Assembly (NCBI GenBank): GCA_003222065.1
Contig: QHUV01000136.1
Location: forward strand, 1-9,423
DNA: 9,423 bases
Source: Gemmatimonadota bacterium
GTDB taxonomy: Bacteria > Gemmatimonadota > Gemmatimonadetes > Gemmatimonadales > Gemmatimonadaceae
Direction: 5' to 3'
How positions within the stretch are numbered: position 1 is the first letter of the stretch; every line of letters begins with the position of its first letter. The notes beneath the pieces were generated by a model, which did no database searches, had not been told where the DNA came from, and was given only the letters and a program-made list of their open reading frames with translations. Both the position numbers and the translations under genes were made by a program. Shown piece by piece: positions 7,602 to 9,423 of the stretch.

Positions 7602-9423
7602 CTACGGCACGTCGTCGGGCTCCGGCGTGTTCGGGGCGCCAGCTGGATCGATCGGCCGCACGATCAAATAATTCTCCGGCGGCGTCGCGCCTAACAAGTG
7701 GGTCACGAAGTAATCCCACCGGCGGCGAATGAAGTACGGCTCGTTCAGTCCATGATTCCGGTTCGGCGCAATGATCAGATCGAAGGTCTTATTCGCTTTG
7801 ATCAGCTCGTCGACGACTTGAATCGTATTCGCCGGGTGCACGTTGTCGTCCATGTCGCCGTGCATCAGGAGTAGGTGGCCGCGCAGGTTCTTCGCCATCA
7901 TCTTGTTGGCGGAGCCTTCGAAATTATCGCTTTTCCGCAGCGTATCCTTGTTCATCAGGCCCTGATACTTCTCCGCCCAGTAAATGTTGTAGCTGCGATT
8001 GTCATGGTTGCCCGCGCCCGACACGGCGACCTTGAAGAAATCCGGGTAGCGCAGAATCGCGTCCGTCGACGCGAAGCCGCCGCCGGAATGGCCGAAGATC
8101 CCGACGCGATCGAGATCGATGAACTTGTACTGCGTCGCGAGCTGCTTGATCGCCGCGATGTGGTCAGGCAGACCGTTGTCGCCGAAGTTGCCATAGTAGT
8201 TGTCGTGGAACGCCTTCGAGCGGAACGGTGTGCCGAGATGATCGAGCTGGATAACGACGAAGCCAAGCTCGGCGAGCGAGAATGGCTCGCCGCCGCCTTT
8301 GAACTTCCACGTGCCGACGCTCCCGACCTGCGGCCCGGGATAGATGTGATCGATGATCGGGTACTTCTTCGTCGTGTCCAGCTTCGCCGGCAGATAGATG
8401 ACGCCGTAGAGATCGGTGACGCCGTCGCGGGCTTTGACGCTGAACACCTGCGCGGGCTTCCACCCCGACCCTTGCAGACGCGAGACGTCCCCGTCCTCGA
8501 GCTTGCGCACGATGTGCCCGTCGGGCACGGCACGCAGCACGGTCACCGGTGCCTTCTCGACGCGTGAATAGCTGTCGACGAAGTATTTCCCGTTAGGCGA
8601 GAAGTCGATGTCGTGATGCGCGTCTTCGGGCGTGATCACCGTGAGCCCCGATCCGTCGTAGCCGACTCGATAGAGCCGCGCATAGTAGGGCACGCCAGGC
8701 TCACGGCCACGGGCCGTGAAGTAGACGTACTTGTTCGCTTCGTCGACGTACTCGATCTGTCCGACGTCCCATTCACCGGTCGTGACCTGGTTCTTCAGCA
8801 TTCCGCTGCGGAACTTGGACGTCGAGAGGTCGACCTCGCCATTGGCCGTCGTCGCGCGCGACGCCCCCGCCGGCGCGCCCGCCTGGGCAACGGCCGTTCC
8901 TCCACCAGCGTCGAGCCGATATACGTGCGACCAACCGTCCCGCTCCGACCACCAGAAGGCATCGGCGCCATCCTTGGTCACGTACCAGCTCACCGGATCA
9001 AACGTCGGCGGCCCAATCTCGACGAACGTCTTACTCGAATCGCGCGCGATGACGTGCACCGCGCCACTCTTGGCGTCGACAGATGCGAGATAAGCACTCT
9101 TTGAACCGCGCGTAAACCAAGTGACGTACACCTTGTCCGACGTCGCACTCCACGCGGAATCGCGCGCCGAACCGACGATGGTGAGCTGATTCGGCGTCGG
9201 CGTCAGCTTCACGGCAAGATTGGTCTTCGCTTCGACGTCGATGATGTGAAAGCCCGGCACGGGCACAACGGAGTCGCCCGGGAGCGCGTAGGGCTGGCTG
9301 TACACCTTCGGCCGTTGCGGTGTGTACGAGATGTACGACATCTGACCGACGTGTCGCTCGTCGTTCCGTGCGACGATGAGCTTCTTTGAATCAGGCGACC
9401 ACCGGAGTTGTGGGCGCCGCGGC
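7602..9423 (-). CDS. S9 family serine peptidase, DPP IV-like (5'-partial)
   Basis: This is the C-terminal 606 residues of a prolyl-oligopeptidase (S9) clan enzyme, which cleaves short peptides, often dipeptides from the N-terminus. The frame runs through the right edge: LRWSPDSKKLIVARNDE precedes the first visible Met and is typical propeller sequence, so the start is outside the window. Counting from the Met at 9341, the propeller part includes FWWSERDGWSHVYRLD (129-144), and the alpha/beta-hydrolase domain starts near 295. The catalytic triad is visible: Ser419 in GHSGGG, Asp498 in HGDMDDNVHP and His530 in NRNHG. The nucleophile motif is GHSGGG rather than the GWSYGG of mammalian DPP IV, and I could not identify the paired propeller glutamates that fix dipeptidyl specificity, so exact specificity is open. 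The signal peptide would lie outside the window. The gene ends with a proline-rich tail and is followed by a strong hairpin. Confidence 0.93.
   Translation of the reverse strand, partial: PRRPQLRWSPDSKKLIVARNDERHVGQMSYISYTPQRPKVYSQPYALPGDSVVPVPGFHIIDVEAKTNLAVKLTPTPNQLTIVGSARDSAWSATSDKVYVTWFTRGSKSAYLASVDAKSGAVHVIARDSSKTFVEIGPPTFDPVSWYVTKDGADAFWWSERDGWSHVYRLDAGGGTAVAQAGAPAGASRATTANGEVDLSTSKFRSGMLKNQVTTGEWDVGQIEYVDEANKYVYFTARGREPGVPYYARLYRVGYDGSGLTVITPEDAHHDIDFSPNGKYFVDSYSRVEKAPVTVLRAVPDGHIVRKLEDGDVSRLQGSGWKPAQVFSVKARDGVTDLYGVIYLPAKLDTTKKYPIIDHIYPGPQVGSVGTWKFKGGGEPFSLAELGFVVIQLDHLGTPFRSKAFHDNYYGNFGDNGLPDHIAAIKQLATQYKFIDLDRVGIFGHSGGGFASTDAILRYPDFFKVAVSGAGNHDNRSYNIYWAEKYQGLMNKDTLRKSDNFEGSANKMMAKNLRGHLLLMHGDMDDNVHPANTIQVVDELIKANKTFDLIIAPNRNHGLNEPYFIRRRWDYFVTHLLGATPPENYLIVRPIDPAGAPNTPEPDDVP

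Noticed and set aside
7875..8567. 230-codon + strand ORF opposite the peptidase
   Set aside because: Lies antisense to the catalytic domain with its visible Ser-Asp-His triad; no independent support.
1..9423. CRISPR arrays, tRNA/rRNA genes, insertion sequences, prophage or defence genes
   Set aside because: I found no regularly spaced long repeats, cloverleaf-like segments, transposase motifs or flanking duplications; all long coding frames are assigned to transport, metabolism or peptidase genes.

Overview
The window is high in G+C and densely coding. It suggests a member of the Gemmatimonadota or a relative: a SusC/SusD outer-membrane pair (typical of Bacteroidota but also common in Gemmatimonadota) sits beside an S9 peptidase and a homoserine kinase, all with strongly GC-biased third positions. 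This assignment is by gene style only; there is no rRNA or other marker here.

Layout. On the + strand, bases 1-1874 carry an ABC exporter with membrane and ATPase domains in one chain. Its frame is open to the left edge and the gene probably begins outside the window. Ten bases after its stop comes thrB (homoserine kinase, 1885-2853), so the two are probably co-transcribed. On the - strand, converging on thrB, lie a SusD-like lipoprotein (2893-4029) and a SusC/RagA-type TonB-dependent receptor (4080-7154) in the usual susC-susD order. A hairpin followed by a T-rich run, read on the - strand, overlaps the 3' end of thrB and looks like the terminator of the susCD unit. Upstream of susC is a gap of about 450 bases with no convincing gene. 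It contains a strong 15-bp hairpin, the likely terminator of the next gene, and a pyrimidine-rich susC leader. From 7602 to the right edge, on the - strand, is the C-terminal part of an S9 (dipeptidyl-peptidase IV-like) serine peptidase.

Function. SusC and SusD together form a nutrient importer of the outer membrane. The neighbouring exopeptidase makes peptides a reasonable, unproven guess for the substrate, as in the RagAB peptide importers. The exporter and thrB share an operon-like arrangement, but I see no shared pathway.

Points of interest. The octamer RCCTAACG (9 exact copies plus one near copy, both strands, several reading frames, roughly one per kb) is more frequent than composition predicts and creates otherwise rare codons. 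The SusD protein is short and seems to lack a central block of about 100 residues. I found no clear evidence of a new defence, mobile or biosynthetic system.
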